This document shows, piece after piece, positions 8,742 to 16,807 of a DNA stretch of 41,649 nt. A program made the translations under genes and the position numbers. The notes beneath the pieces were generated by a model. That model ran no database searches. It had not been told where the DNA came from and worked only from the letters and a program-made list of their open reading frames with translations. Location: contig JAEEVC010000023.1 of assembly GCA_016287075.1 (NCBI GenBank), positions 1 through 41,649 on the forward strand, written 5' to 3'. Within the stretch, counting starts at the first letter, position 1. Every line of letters begins with the position of its first letter. This DNA comes from Bacteroidales bacterium (lineage in GTDB: Bacteria > Bacteroidota > Bacteroidia > Bacteroidales > UBA932).

Positions 8742-11729
8742 TTACTTCTTCTCCGCTTTCTTCTTGCGGGAAGCGAGCCAGGTGTCATACATGACCGGGG
8801 TACCGATCATGATGGAGGCGTAGGTTCCGATGATCACACCGAGGCAGAGGGCGACCGCCAGACCGCGGATGGACTCGCCGCCGAAGATCGCGATGGCGAT
8901 CATCGGGAGGAGGGTTGACACGGAGGTGTTGACCGTACGGGTGAGGGTCGCGTTGAGCGCGGTGTTGGTCGTGTCCTTGAAATCGTCGTTCGGGTGGAGG
9001 GCCTTCATTTCACGGATACGGTCGAAGATAACCACGTTATCGTTGATGGCGTAACCGATGATGGTCAGGATGGCCGCGATGAAGGTCTGGTCAACGTCCA
9101 GGTTGAACGGCAGGATGCCGTTGAACAGGGAGAAGAAGCCGATGACGATGATGGCCGTGTGGGCCAGGGAGACGACACCGCCGACACCCCAGGTCCAGCC
9201 CTTGAAGCGGACGGCGATATAGCCGAAGATGACCAGCAGGGCAAGGAGGACGGAGATGATCGCGGAGCGCTGGATGTCGCGGGCGATGGTCGGGCCGACC
9301 TTGTCGGAGGAGATGATACCGTTCGGGTTCTCGAGCGTCGAGGTGAAGCTCTCGAGGGTGGTCTCTTCCTGGTAGAACTGGCCGAGGGCCTTGAAGAGCA
9401 GGGCCTCGATTTCGGCATCGACGGCGGTATCCTCGCTGTTGTTCTTGTACTGGGTGGTGATCTTCATCTGGCTGTCGCTACCGAACTGCTTGACTTCCAC
9501 GGAGAACTGGTCTTCGCCAGCCTCGGCGGCAGCGGCCTGGAAGGTGTCCTCGACTGCGGCGCGGACCTTTTCAGCGGTCACGGCCTGGTCGAAGCGGACG
9601 ACATAGGTACGGCCGCCGGTGAAATCGACACCGTAGCTGAAGCCCTTGAAGGCGATGGAGGCGATGGCGATGAGGATCAGGGCGCCGGAAATCATATAGG
9701 AATACTTGCGCGCGCCCAGGAAGTCGATCTTCGTGTTCTTGAGGAAGTTCTTCGTGGCCTCGTTGGTGAGCTTGACGGTCTTGCCGTTCTGGATCTTGCG
9801 CTCGAAGATGAGGCGGGTGATGAAGATGGAGGTGAGCACCGAGGTGATGATACCGATGATCAGGGTCGTGGCGAAGCCCTGGACGGGGCCGGAGCCGAAG
9901 ATGTAGAGGATGATACCGGTAAGGAGGGTGGTCACCTGGCCGTCGATGATGGCGGAGTAGGCGTTCTTGTAACCGTCGGCGACGGCCTTCGAGAAGCCCT
10001 TGCCCGCGGCGAGCTCTTCCTTGATGCGTTCATAGATGATCACGTTCGCATCCACGGCCATACCGAGGGTCAGGACGAGACCGGCGATACCCGGAAGGGT
10101 CAGGACGGCACCGAAGGAGACGAGGGTACCGAAGAGGAGCAGCACGTTGCAGAGCAGCGCGATGTCCGCGATGACGCCGGCGCCCTGGTAGAAGAACAGC
10201 ATGTAGATGAGCACCAGGACGAACGCGATGAGGAAGGAGATGAGACCGGCCTTGATGGACGCGGCACCGAGGGACGGGCCGACGACCTGCTCCTGGATGA
10301 TGGTCGCAGGGGCCGGGAGCTTACCGGACTTGAGAACGTTCGCGAGGTCGTCCGACTCCTGGACGGTGAAGTTGCCGGTAATCTGGGAGTTGCCGCCGGT
10401 GATCTCGTTCAGGACGTTCGGGTAGGAATACACGAGGCCGTCGAGGACGATGGCGATCTGCTTGCCGACGTTGTCCTTGGTGAGGCGGGCCCAGGCGCTG
10501 GCGCCTTCCGCGTTCATGGACATGGAAACGGACGGGTTGCCGCCGTTGGCGTTCTGGAACTCGGTGCGGGCGTCGGTGACGGCGCTGCCGTCGAGCGGGG
10601 CCTTGCCGTCGCGGGAGGTCGCCTTGATGGCGACGAGCTCATAGACGTTGGCGCCCTGGGCGAACTCGGACGGTTTCACGGACCACATGCCCTTGAAGCC
10701 CTGCGGGAGGACATCTTCGGCCATGGCGAGGTACTTGTTGACGGTGGCGGTGTCAACGCCCTGGGCGAAGCCGAGGCAGGCGTTGTTCCAGCCGCTCGGG
10801 GAGAGCACCGCGAAGAGCGGGTTCTTCCGCGCGTACTCGGCCTGGTCGGCCGTCAGGGAATCGATGGCGGAGGAGGCGACGGCGGTCGTGTCGCCGAGGT
10901 TGCCGAGGATCTCGGCGACGCGGGCGTTCACGGCGTTCAGGTCAACCTCGTTGCCCTGGAAGGTGGGCCAGAATTCGAGGGACGCAGTGCCCTGGAGGAG
11001 TTTGCGGACACGCTCCGGGTCCTTTACGCCCGGCAGTTCAATGAGGATCTTGCCGGAGTTCTCGATGCGCTGGATGTTCGGCTGGGTGACGCCGAAGCGG
11101 TCGATACGGTTGCGGAGGACGTTGAAGGAGTTGTCGATGGCGCTCTTGGCCTCGTTCTTGATGACGGTGAGGACTTCGGCGTCGGTGGATTCGGGTTTCA
11201 CCTTGTCGCGGAGCTCATAGGTGCCGAAGATCTCGGCGAGCCGGCGGCCGGGGGCCTGCTGGGCCCAGGCGTCACCGAAGAGGGCGATGAAGTCCTGGCT
11301 GGAGTTCTGGTTGTTGGCCTTGGCGGTTTCGATCGCCTTGACGAAGTCAGGGTCGGTGCTGTTGCCGGAAAGGGCCTTGACCAGGTCCTCGAGCTGGACC
11401 TGGAGCATGACGTTCATGCCGCCCTTAAGGTCGAGGCCGAGGTTGATCTCCTTCTCCTTCACTTCCTTGAAGGTGTACCAGAGGTAAACTTTTTCCGAAT
11501 TGATCGAATCGACATAAGCCCTGTTGCGGATGGCGGCGACGGAGTCGATGACGAATTCGCGCACATCCGGGTTGACGGGATTGGCCGCCACGAACTGCTC
11601 GGCCCTTGCGGTCGCATACTTGGCGGCCTTCTTTTCCTGGAGGCGGGTCACCGCCGTGAAGGAAAGCTGCCAGATGCAGGCGATGCCGAGGAGGATCGCG
11701 ACGATTCTGATTAAGCCTTTGTTTTGCAT
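8742..11729 (-). CDS. secDF: Protein translocase subunit SecDF (fused SecD-SecF)
   Basis: 995-residue inner-membrane RND-type protein that uses the proton-motive force to help SecYEG complete protein export. The SecD half has an N-terminal helix, the periplasmic P1 region (GLDLKGGMNVMLQV; FGVTQPNIQRIENSGKILIELPGVKDPERVRKLL in two parts) and the signature LGMAVDANVIIYERIKEEL near residue 580. The SecF half begins around residue 670 with the GVDFTGGRTYVVRF signature and ends with helices containing IGYAINDNVVIFDRIRE. The fusion is the usual state in Bacteroidetes. The gene is monocistronic with its own terminator. A minus-strand -7 box lies at 11816-11823, leaving a leader of about 80 nt. Confidence 0.97.
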   Translation of the reverse strand: MQNKGLIRIVAILLGIACIWQLSFTAVTRLQEKKAAKYATARAEQFVAANPVNPDVREFVIDSVAAIRNRAYVDSINSEKVYLWYTFKEVKEKEINLGLDLKGGMNVMLQVQLEDLVKALSGNSTDPDFVKAIETAKANNQNSSQDFIALFGDAWAQQAPGRRLAEIFGTYELRDKVKPESTDAEVLTVIKNEAKSAIDNSFNVLRNRIDRFGVTQPNIQRIENSGKILIELPGVKDPERVRKLLQGTASLEFWPTFQGNEVDLNAVNARVAEILGNLGDTTAVASSAIDSLTADQAEYARKNPLFAVLSPSGWNNACLGFAQGVDTATVNKYLAMAEDVLPQGFKGMWSVKPSEFAQGANVYELVAIKATSRDGKAPLDGSAVTDARTEFQNANGGNPSVSMSMNAEGASAWARLTKDNVGKQIAIVLDGLVYSYPNVLNEITGGNSQITGNFTVQESDDLANVLKSGKLPAPATIIQEQVVGPSLGAASIKAGLISFLIAFVLVLIYMLFFYQGAGVIADIALLCNVLLLFGTLVSFGAVLTLPGIAGLVLTLGMAVDANVIIYERIKEELAAGKGFSKAVADGYKNAYSAIIDGQVTTLLTGIILYIFGSGPVQGFATTLIIGIITSVLTSIFITRLIFERKIQNGKTVKLTNEATKNFLKNTKIDFLGARKYSYMISGALILIAIASIAFKGFSYGVDFTGGRTYVVRFDQAVTAEKVRAAVEDTFQAAAAEAGEDQFSVEVKQFGSDSQMKITTQYKNNSEDTAVDAEIEALLFKALGQFYQEETTLESFTSTLENPNGIISSDKVGPTIARDIQRSAIISVLLALLVIFGYIAVRFKGWTWGVGGVVSLAHTAIIVIGFFSLFNGILPFNLDVDQTFIAAILTIIGYAINDNVVIFDRIREMKALHPNDDFKDTTNTALNATLTRTVNTSVSTLLPMIAIAIFGGESIRGLAVALCLGVIIGTYASIMIGTPVMYDTWLASRKKKAEKK

Positions 11730-11815
11730 GTTTTACGTTATAATTTGTTTATTTGTCTCACTTTGTGCCGCGCCGGAACCAGCCGACTTCCGGGACCATC
11801 GGCAAAATAAGGGTA

Positions 11816-11823
11816 CAAATTTA
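11816..11823 (-). promoter_or_regulatory. -7 box of secDF
   Basis: Minus-strand TAAATTTG (TAnnTTTG) 87 bp upstream of the secDF ATG. The -33 element is not clear. Confidence 0.4.
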
Positions 11824-11864
11824 CGATTTTTTTCTTACATTCATACTTTCTGCAACTTATTTCT

Positions 11865-11872
11865 TATTTTTG
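11865..11872 (+). promoter_or_regulatory. -7 box of the PD40/SPOR-like gene
   Basis: TATTTTTG matches TAnnTTTG, 20 bp before the ATG at 11892. It is divergent from the secDF promoter, about 45 bp away. Confidence 0.45.
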
Positions 11873-11891
11873 CATCCGCAAATCGGAAAGA

Positions 11892-13742
11892 ATGAAAGTG
11901 CTGGAACCCGTGATCCGGAAGACTTGCCGCCTCGTTGCGGCCACAGTCCTCGGATCGGTCCTTTGCGGACCGGTCCGCGCCGGCGCGGCCGCCCAGACGG
12001 ACACGCTCATCTTCCGGCGGGACTCCATCAACATCTCCCGCGGGCTCCTCTTCCCGGGCGCGGACACCGTCGCCATTTCCGTGGCGCCGGACCCCATGGC
12101 CCCCCCGGCAGAGCCCGCCGTCCGGGAGATCCTGACACCGCTCCGGGAGGACCGGAGCACCATTGCCGCGGTGGCGCCGATTCCGACGGCGGCCACGTAT
12201 GTCGCCGCCGGGGACAGCCTGCACCGCCGGTATGATTTCGCGGCTGCGCTGGAGCAGTACCGGCTCGCCTCGCAGCAGCGGGATGCCGATCCGGCGATCC
12301 TTGCGCTCCGGATGCGCACGGCGCAGAACGGCCTGAACCTCAGCGAGTCCGTGGCGGCTCCCGTGGTGATTGCCAAGCAGCGTTTTTCCCTGAAGGACTT
12401 CTTCCTCTACTATCCGATGCGCCCGGCCGGGTGGCGCTCCGCGCCGAACGTGCTGGACAAGGGCGGGCTGCCGCTCGTGGGCGCCACCTATGTCCCCCGG
12501 GATGCCAAGACGGTGTTCTTCTCCGCGGCGGATGCGGACGGCTTCCGGCACCTGTACATGACACAGGACTGCGACAGCGCCTGGTCCCGCCCGGCGCTCG
12601 TGGACGAAAACCTGCTCTCCGGCGGCAATGAGATCTACCCGATGCTCTCGCCGGACGGCGACCGGCTCTATTTCGCATCCGACGCTTTTTACGGGGTCGG
12701 CGGCTATGACCTGTACCAGTCCGTCCGCGATCCGGAGACCGGCCTCTGGGGCGAGCCCGTCAATCTGGGCTTCCCCTATTCCTCTCCGGCGGACGATTTC
12801 CTGCTGATGGACACGCCGGACGGGAAATACACCATCTTCGCCTCGAACCGGGCATGCCGCTCCGACAGTGTATATGTATATGTGCTTGAACACCAGGCGC
12901 TTCCTTTCCGGTCTCCGGCTGGAAGCGCGGAGGAGCTCCGCCGGCTCGGGGCGCTGTCCCCGACGGCGTCCGCGACCCGGATCGACGCTGCCTCCGCCAT
13001 CGATGCGGACATTCCGGACGATGACAACACGCGCCTGTTCCAGGAGTTTTCCGCCGAGGTGAGCGTGCTCCGGGATTCCGTTTCGGTGCTGGAGCGGACG
13101 CTCGAGATCCTCCGCGGGCAACTGGCCGCAACCGCGGCGGGCGGGGCGGCCGGGGCGGATGCCCTGACCGGCATGGCGACCGCCATCGCCCGCCAGGAAG
13201 AAACGCTGTCCGCCACGCGGCTCTCCCTGGACAAGGCCGTGAAGGCCCGCCAGGAAGCCGAGAAGGCCTTCCTTAAGAGCGGGGTCCGCTCGCGGAACCG
13301 GCGGACCGCCGACCGGGAGGTCGTCGGCGCCGGCTCGGCCTATGTGTTCACGAAAAATTCCCTCGGCCCGAACCTGAAAATGCGTTTTGACGTGTCCTCG
13401 GCGGTGGCGGAGGCCGCCCCTTCCGACGTCTTCCGGGTCGCCCCGGTCGGCCGCTTCTCGCCGACCAGCGTGCTTCCGAACGGGATTGTGTACCAGATTT
13501 ACCTGTTCACGAGCCCCCGCCATGCCTCCCTGGACGACATCAACGGCCTGACGCCCGTGTACGAGCGGATGACGACCTCGCTCAAATACGCCTACTCGGT
13601 CGGCGTCTTCTCCCATTATTCGGCGGCCCTCTCCGCCCTGCCCTCCGTCCGCCGCCTCGGTTTTCCGGAGGCCACCATCATCGCTTTCCGCAACAACGCC
13701 CCGATCCCCGTCATCGACGCCCGCCGCGCGGAAGGGCGTTAA
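11892..13742 (+). CDS. Exported PD40 propeller protein with coiled coil and SPOR-like C-terminus
   Basis: 616 residues. A signal peptide ends near residue 35 (VLCGPVRAGAAAQ). A TPR-like segment follows (~residues 98-130, AAGDSLHRRYDFAAALEQYR), then WD40-like PD40 repeats (~185-310: FFSAADADGFRHLYMTQ, MLSPDGDRLYFASD, DTPDGKYTIFASNR). A coiled coil lies around residues 385-470, and the C-terminal ~100 residues are SPOR-like (YQIYLFTSPRHAS, then KYAYSVGVFSHYSAALSALPSVRRLGF). PD40 plus SPOR suggests a periplasmic or outer-membrane-associated protein that may contact peptidoglycan; Bacteroidetes also use PD40 proteins near gliding and type IX secretion parts, but nothing in the neighbourhood supports that here. 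Exact function unknown. Confidence 0.75.
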   Translation: MKVLEPVIRKTCRLVAATVLGSVLCGPVRAGAAAQTDTLIFRRDSINISRGLLFPGADTVAISVAPDPMAPPAEPAVREILTPLREDRSTIAAVAPIPTAATYVAAGDSLHRRYDFAAALEQYRLASQQRDADPAILALRMRTAQNGLNLSESVAAPVVIAKQRFSLKDFFLYYPMRPAGWRSAPNVLDKGGLPLVGATYVPRDAKTVFFSAADADGFRHLYMTQDCDSAWSRPALVDENLLSGGNEIYPMLSPDGDRLYFASDAFYGVGGYDLYQSVRDPETGLWGEPVNLGFPYSSPADDFLLMDTPDGKYTIFASNRACRSDSVYVYVLEHQALPFRSPAGSAEELRRLGALSPTASATRIDAASAIDADIPDDDNTRLFQEFSAEVSVLRDSVSVLERTLEILRGQLAATAAGGAAGADALTGMATAIARQEETLSATRLSLDKAVKARQEAEKAFLKSGVRSRNRRTADREVVGAGSAYVFTKNSLGPNLKMRFDVSSAVAEAAPSDVFRVAPVGRFSPTSVLPNGIVYQIYLFTSPRHASLDDINGLTPVYERMTTSLKYAYSVGVFSHYSAALSALPSVRRLGFPEATIIAFRNNAPIPVIDARRAEGR

Positions 13743-13832
13743 GCGCCCGCGGCCTCCTGTTCTTTGCCTGACCGGAGCCCGTTCCCGCCATCTCGGGCGT
13801 GAAATGGAAATAGTTGATACACAGTTAAATAT

Positions 13833-13870
13833 AGAAAATCAATTACCCGGTTTAGGGTAATTGATTTTCT
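13833..13870. terminator. Perfect 16-bp hairpin between convergent genes
   Basis: Arms 13833-13848 and 13855-13870 are perfectly complementary over 16 bp, with loop GGTTTA. It lies between the PD40 gene end (13742) and the acyltransferase end (14050). The arms are A/T-rich at the outer ends, so they act as the T-tract on either strand, which fits a bidirectional terminator. The rest of the 307-nt gap holds no gene that I can support. Confidence 0.65.
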
Positions 13871-14049
13871 GTAAGAAGCTGTCGGATAATGTGTTGCATT
13901 TCACGCTATCTGCAGAAAAAAGCAAAAACCCGGATGGTACTTTTTCGGGACGCTTCGATCCGGAAGCGGGACTGGCCCGGTTCCGGAAGCGGAGGGGCAT
14001 CGACGGCCGGGCCGAGATTGGGACGTGCATGCGTCGGGGCGGGACCCCG

Positions 14050-15009
14050 TCAACTGACCAGCCGCCCCAGGCGGAGTTTGTCCGCAAGCCAGAGAAGGGC
14101 CGTATCGAGCGGAAGGACGGCGGCGGCCAGGACAAACGGAAGGATTGCGATGGGGATTGCGCTGCCGCAGAGCTTGATGAAGGCGGAAATCAGCAGGAAG
14201 TGGGAGAGATAGATGCCGTAACTGTACCGGCTGAGGGCCTGTGTGACGGGAGAAATCCGCACCGGGGCCTTTTCCAGCAGGAAGGAGAACAGTCCGAGCG
14301 CGGTTAGGATGCCCCAGAAGGGAGAAGGACTGCCGGCCAGGCGCGTGAGGACATTCACGAGAAAAGCGACCGCCCCGAGGATCTGGAGGGTGCGGCGGGC
14401 TGCCGGCCGGTTCTGCAGGGACCGGGCGACGGCATAACCGGCGACGAAGGGGAACAGGCAGCCGGTATTCTCCGCAACCATCATCCGGCTGACCTCGAAG
14501 CGGGGCAGCCATTCCCTGCATACCGTCAGGAGGGCCAGGAAGAGGCTCAGATAGAGGAGCGCGCGTTCTTCCCGGCATACGACCCGGAGGACGGGCGTGA
14601 TCAGGTACAGGCCGATGATCATGTAAACGAACCAGTAGATGCCGTGGATCCCTCCGGTCGCAAGATCCCGGAAATAGTCGGGCAGGAAGTGCAGGAAGTC
14701 CCGGTTCCCTTCCATCAGCCGTCCCAGCGTGAAGGTCACGAGGCTCCAGAACAGGAAGGGCGGCAGGATGCGCAGGAAACGCTTCTTGAAAAAAACGCCC
14801 ACGGGTTCTTCCCGGCCGAGCAGCAGGACTCCGCTGATGATCAGGAATAGGGAGACGCCCGGCGCCAGGAGGCTTTGCAGGATGGCGTCCTCCAACCGGA
14901 GCGGAAAGGAGGAGACGTCCGAGAGGCATCCGGAGGTATGGGTGAGGACGATCAGGACGATGGCGAGGGCGCGGACGAGGTCGTATACGGGAATTCTCTG
15001 CTGGGTCAT
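14050..15009 (-). CDS. Acyltransferase family 3 (OafA/WecH-like) membrane protein
   Basis: 319 residues with about ten membrane helices. The N-terminus RIPVYDLVRALAIVLIVLTHTSG carries the typical Acyl_transf_3 pattern (D-x-R-A near residue 10 and the H of VLTH). Such proteins transfer acetyl or other acyl groups to sugars of lipopolysaccharide, capsule or secreted glycans; the acceptor here is unknown. The start overlaps the rnhB stop (ATGA at 15006-15009), so it is the last gene of the argF-rnhB-acyltransferase operon, an association that looks positional rather than functional. Confidence 0.85.
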   Translation of the reverse strand: MTQQRIPVYDLVRALAIVLIVLTHTSGCLSDVSSFPLRLEDAILQSLLAPGVSLFLIISGVLLLGREEPVGVFFKKRFLRILPPFLFWSLVTFTLGRLMEGNRDFLHFLPDYFRDLATGGIHGIYWFVYMIIGLYLITPVLRVVCREERALLYLSLFLALLTVCREWLPRFEVSRMMVAENTGCLFPFVAGYAVARSLQNRPAARRTLQILGAVAFLVNVLTRLAGSPSPFWGILTALGLFSFLLEKAPVRISPVTQALSRYSYGIYLSHFLLISAFIKLCGSAIPIAILPFVLAAAVLPLDTALLWLADKLRLGRLVS

Positions 15010-15626
15010 AGGCCGAAAAGCGTGGGTTCCAATTCTTTGACATGGAAGGATTTCCGGTGCCAGGTGGTGTAGCCGTGGCGGCGGATGGCGTCGATGTGTT
15101 CCGGGGTGGGATAGCCCATGTTGCGGTCCCAGCCGTATTCCGGAAACTGTGCGGCGAGTTCCCGCATGAAGGCGTCCCGGTGGGTCTTCGCCAGGATGGA
15201 GGCCGCCGCGATGGAGGCGAAGGTGGCGTCGCCATGGACGACGGTCCGGTAGTCTTTGAAGCCGAAGCGCCCGAAGGGGCGGAATTTGTTGCCGTCGATG
15301 AGGAGGAACGCCGGCTGCGGGTCGAGCCGGAGGACGGCGCGCTGCATCCCCGTGACGGAGGCCCAGAGGATGTTGATGCGGTCAATCTCCTCTGCCTGAA
15401 CCGCTTCCACGGACCAGGCGACGGCTTCGCGCTCGATGATGGGACGGAGTTCGTCGCGCTGCCGCTCCGTCAGCTGCTTCGAGTCGTTGAGGAAAGGATG
15501 GCGGAAGTCCGGCGGGAGGATCACGGCGGCGGCATACACGGGTCCGGCGAGCGGCCCGCGGCCGGCCTCGTCGCACCCGGCCTCCAGCCGTCCGGGTTCC
15601 AGGAAGGGCTGCAGTTCGGCGGGCAT
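15006..15626 (-). CDS. rnhB: Ribonuclease HII
   Basis: 206 residues. RNase HII cleaves RNA in RNA-DNA hybrids and removes single misincorporated ribonucleotides. The active-site pattern is complete: GCDEAGRGPLAGPV near residue 17 (D, E), LNDSKQLTERQR (DSK), and VHGDATFASIAAASILAKTHRD (D then S, A, K). The C-terminus has YGWDRNMGYPTPEHIDAIRRHG, typical of the family. Length and domain are normal. It starts 5 nt after the argF stop codon and overlaps the acyltransferase start, so all three are co-transcribed. Confidence 0.96.
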   Translation of the reverse strand: MPAELQPFLEPGRLEAGCDEAGRGPLAGPVYAAAVILPPDFRHPFLNDSKQLTERQRDELRPIIEREAVAWSVEAVQAEEIDRINILWASVTGMQRAVLRLDPQPAFLLIDGNKFRPFGRFGFKDYRTVVHGDATFASIAAASILAKTHRDAFMRELAAQFPEYGWDRNMGYPTPEHIDAIRRHGYTTWHRKSFHVKELEPTLFGL

Positions 15627-15631
15627 GCGGA

Positions 15632-16633
15632 TCAGTCGCCGAGGGTGGCGACCATGACGGCCTTGATGGTGTGCATGCGGTTTTCCGCCTCTTCGAAGAC
15701 GATGCTGCTGCTCCCCTCGAAGACCTCCTCGGTCACCTCCACGCCATCCAGGCCGAATTTCTCATATACCTCGCGCCCGACCCCGGTCTCCAGGTTGTGG
15801 TAGGCGGGGAGGCAGTGCATGAACTTGCAGTCGGGATTCCCGGTGCGGGCCATGAGGGCGGCGTTGACCTGATAGGGGCGGAGCAGGGCGATGCGCTCGG
15901 CCCAGACCTCCGCCGGCTCTCCCATGGAGACCCAGACGTCGGTATAGATGAAATCACACCCCTTGACACCCTCGTCGATGTCGTCGGTGATGGTGATGCG
16001 GGCGCCGGTTTCCCGGGCGATGGCCCGGCACTGTTCCACCAGGGCGGAAGCCGGCTGCAGGGCCTTCGGGGCCACGATCCGCACATCCATCCCCATCTTC
16101 GCGCCGCCGACCAGCAGGGAGTTGCCCATGTTGTAGCGGGCGTCGCCGAGATAGGCGTAGGAAATCTCCCGGAGCGGCTTGTCGGAATGCTCCTCCATGG
16201 TCAGGAAGTCGGCGAGGATCTGGGTGGGATGGAACTCGTTGGTGAGGCCGTTCCAGACGGGGACGCCGGCATAGGCGGCCAGTTCTTCGACCCTTTCCTG
16301 GCCGTAGCCGCGGTATTCGATGCCGTCGAACATGCGGCCGAGCACGCGGGCGGTGTCCTTGATGGACTCCTTCACGCCGATCTGCGACCCGGTGGGGCCG
16401 AGATAGGTGACATGGGCACCCTGGTCATGGGCGGCGACCTCGAAGGAACAGCGCGTCCGGGTGGAGGTCTTCTCGAAAATCAGGGCGATGTTCTTGCCCT
16501 TGAGGGCGGTCCATTCGGTCCCGGCCGCCTTGGCCTTCTTGAGGTCGGCGGCGAGATCCAGCAGGTAGCGGATTTCCCCGGGCGTGAAATCCAGCAGTTT
16601 GAGGAAACTGCGGTTGTGGAGGTTGACAGCCAT
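15632..16633 (-). CDS. argF: Ornithine carbamoyltransferase
   Basis: 333 residues from the ATG at 16633. It makes citrulline from ornithine and carbamoyl phosphate (or the reverse in arginine catabolism). Very like the E. coli ArgI/ArgF type: [19 protein letters not shown], carbamoyl-phosphate motif [40 protein letters not shown] and the ornithine-site FMHCLP. The open frame runs upstream to 18778 only as antisense of the EF-G2 gene, so the start is set at [10 protein letters not shown]. It lacks the features of the N-succinylornithine transcarbamylase known from Bacteroides fragilis. The minus-strand -7 box TATCTTTG at 16658-16665 fits this start. First gene of an operon with rnhB. Confidence 0.95.
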   Translation of the reverse strand: MAVNLHNRSFLKLLDFTPGEIRYLLDLAADLKKAKAAGTEWTALKGKNIALIFEKTSTRTRCSFEVAAHDQGAHVTYLGPTGSQIGVKESIKDTARVLGRMFDGIEYRGYGQERVEELAAYAGVPVWNGLTNEFHPTQILADFLTMEEHSDKPLREISYAYLGDARYNMGNSLLVGGAKMGMDVRIVAPKALQPASALVEQCRAIARETGARITITDDIDEGVKGCDFIYTDVWVSMGEPAEVWAERIALLRPYQVNAALMARTGNPDCKFMHCLPAYHNLETGVGREVYEKFGLDGVEVTEEVFEGSSSIVFEEAENRMHTIKAVMVATLGD

Positions 16634-16657
16634 GATGCGGATCCATTTAAATCTCCA

Positions 16658-16665
16658 CAAAGATA
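16658..16665 (-). promoter_or_regulatory. -7 box of the argF operon
   Basis: Minus-strand TATCTTTG (TAnnTTTG), 24 bp upstream of the argF ATG. No clear -33 element. Confidence 0.5.
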
Positions 16666-16705
16666 ATGATTTCGCGCAGGAATGCACGATGGAAAGCCCT
16701 TTTTT

Positions 16706-16736
16706 ATTGGAATTGCCGGAAAAATCGTTAAATTTG
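16706..16736 (+). promoter_or_regulatory. Promoter of the EF-G2 gene
   Basis: TAAATTTG (16729-16736) is a good TAnnTTTG -7 box, with ATTG (16706-16709) 19 bp upstream as a relaxed -33. It leaves a leader of about 65 nt before the ATG at 16808. A second TACATTTG (16797-16804) is too close to the ATG to serve it. Confidence 0.5.
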
Positions 16737-16807
16737 CAAGCTACGCGCGTGAAAGCTGCGCGCCGCGCATTAAAACCGATAAAATAATAACAACAATACA
16801 TTTGCAA

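Noticed and set aside
8994..11714. 906-codon open frame on the plus strand opposite secDF
   Set aside because: Composed of D/E/G/V-rich text that mirrors the high-GC secDF codons; no domain, signal or start context. secDF itself is unmistakable.
16797..16804. TACATTTG as the EF-G2 promoter
   Set aside because: Only 3 bp before the ATG; transcription would start inside the gene. The box at 16729-16736 fits better.
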